Shown here one piece after another: positions 6,313-6,364 of a stretch of DNA of 6,364 bases. Positions within the stretch are counted from its first letter, which is position 1; each line of letters begins with the position of its first letter. This stretch comes from Planctomycetaceae bacterium. GTDB lineage: Bacteria > Planctomycetota > Planctomycetia > Pirellulales > Pirellulaceae. Under the pieces are notes generated by a model, which worked only from the letters and a program-made list of their open reading frames with translations, was not told the origin of the DNA and searched no databases. Where the stretch lies: the NCBI GenBank assembly GCA_007129635.1, contig SKVE01000410.1:1-6364 (forward strand), read 5' to 3'. The position numbers and the translations under genes are program-made.

Positions 6313-6364
6313 TCGCTACGCGCTCCTGTGGGTCCCCGACGTGATCGCCTTCGCGTTGATCGCC

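Noticed and set aside
1..6364. CRISPR array, tRNA/rRNA gene, insertion sequence or attachment site
   Set aside because: No regularly spaced repeats, tRNA-like folds, transposase motifs or flanking terminal repeats were seen; the only repeats are short in-frame duplications inside genes.

Overview
The window looks like chromosomal DNA from a planctomycete, probably of the Pirellulaceae group. Three things point there: a BBP7-type outer-membrane beta-barrel, an exosortase-family protein fused to an EpsI-like tail, and moderately high GC with GTG starts behind AAGGGGG-type ribosome binding sites. This assignment rests on remembered family distributions, not on a search.

Layout. Plus strand, 1-3772: the 3' end of a dTDP-glucose 4,6-dehydratase gene (1-444), a 91-bp gap, an exosortase-like multi-spanning membrane protein with a C-terminal EpsI-like domain (536-2233), and a membrane-anchored TPR protein whose ribosome binding site overlaps the exosortase stop codon (2249-3772). 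Minus strand, 6312-3803: a protein with a CpaC-type pilus/secretin N-terminal domain followed by a BON-like domain but no secretin channel (6312-4972), then, 59 bp downstream, the BBP7-like beta-barrel (4912-3803). The two blocks converge with only 30 bp between their stop codons. The last ~50 bases (6313-6364) hold no gene I can support.

How the genes may work together. A nucleotide-sugar enzyme, an exosortase-like protein and a large TPR protein are the usual company of bacterial exopolysaccharide/exosortase loci, so the plus-strand block is probably involved in making, exporting or attaching surface polysaccharide or surface protein. The minus-strand block encodes two apparent envelope proteins: a periplasmic-type domain protein lacking its own pore, and an outer-membrane barrel.

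The most notable observation is that the exosortase-like protein keeps the family's membrane architecture but lacks the Cys, Arg and His expected at the three catalytic positions, with Ser in the Cys position. It has no cysteine at all after residue 123, and its EpsI-like domain has also lost the usual conserved Cys. It is either a Ser-based or otherwise altered enzyme, or a non-catalytic member of the family. No PEP-CTERM-type sorting signal is visible on any protein here.
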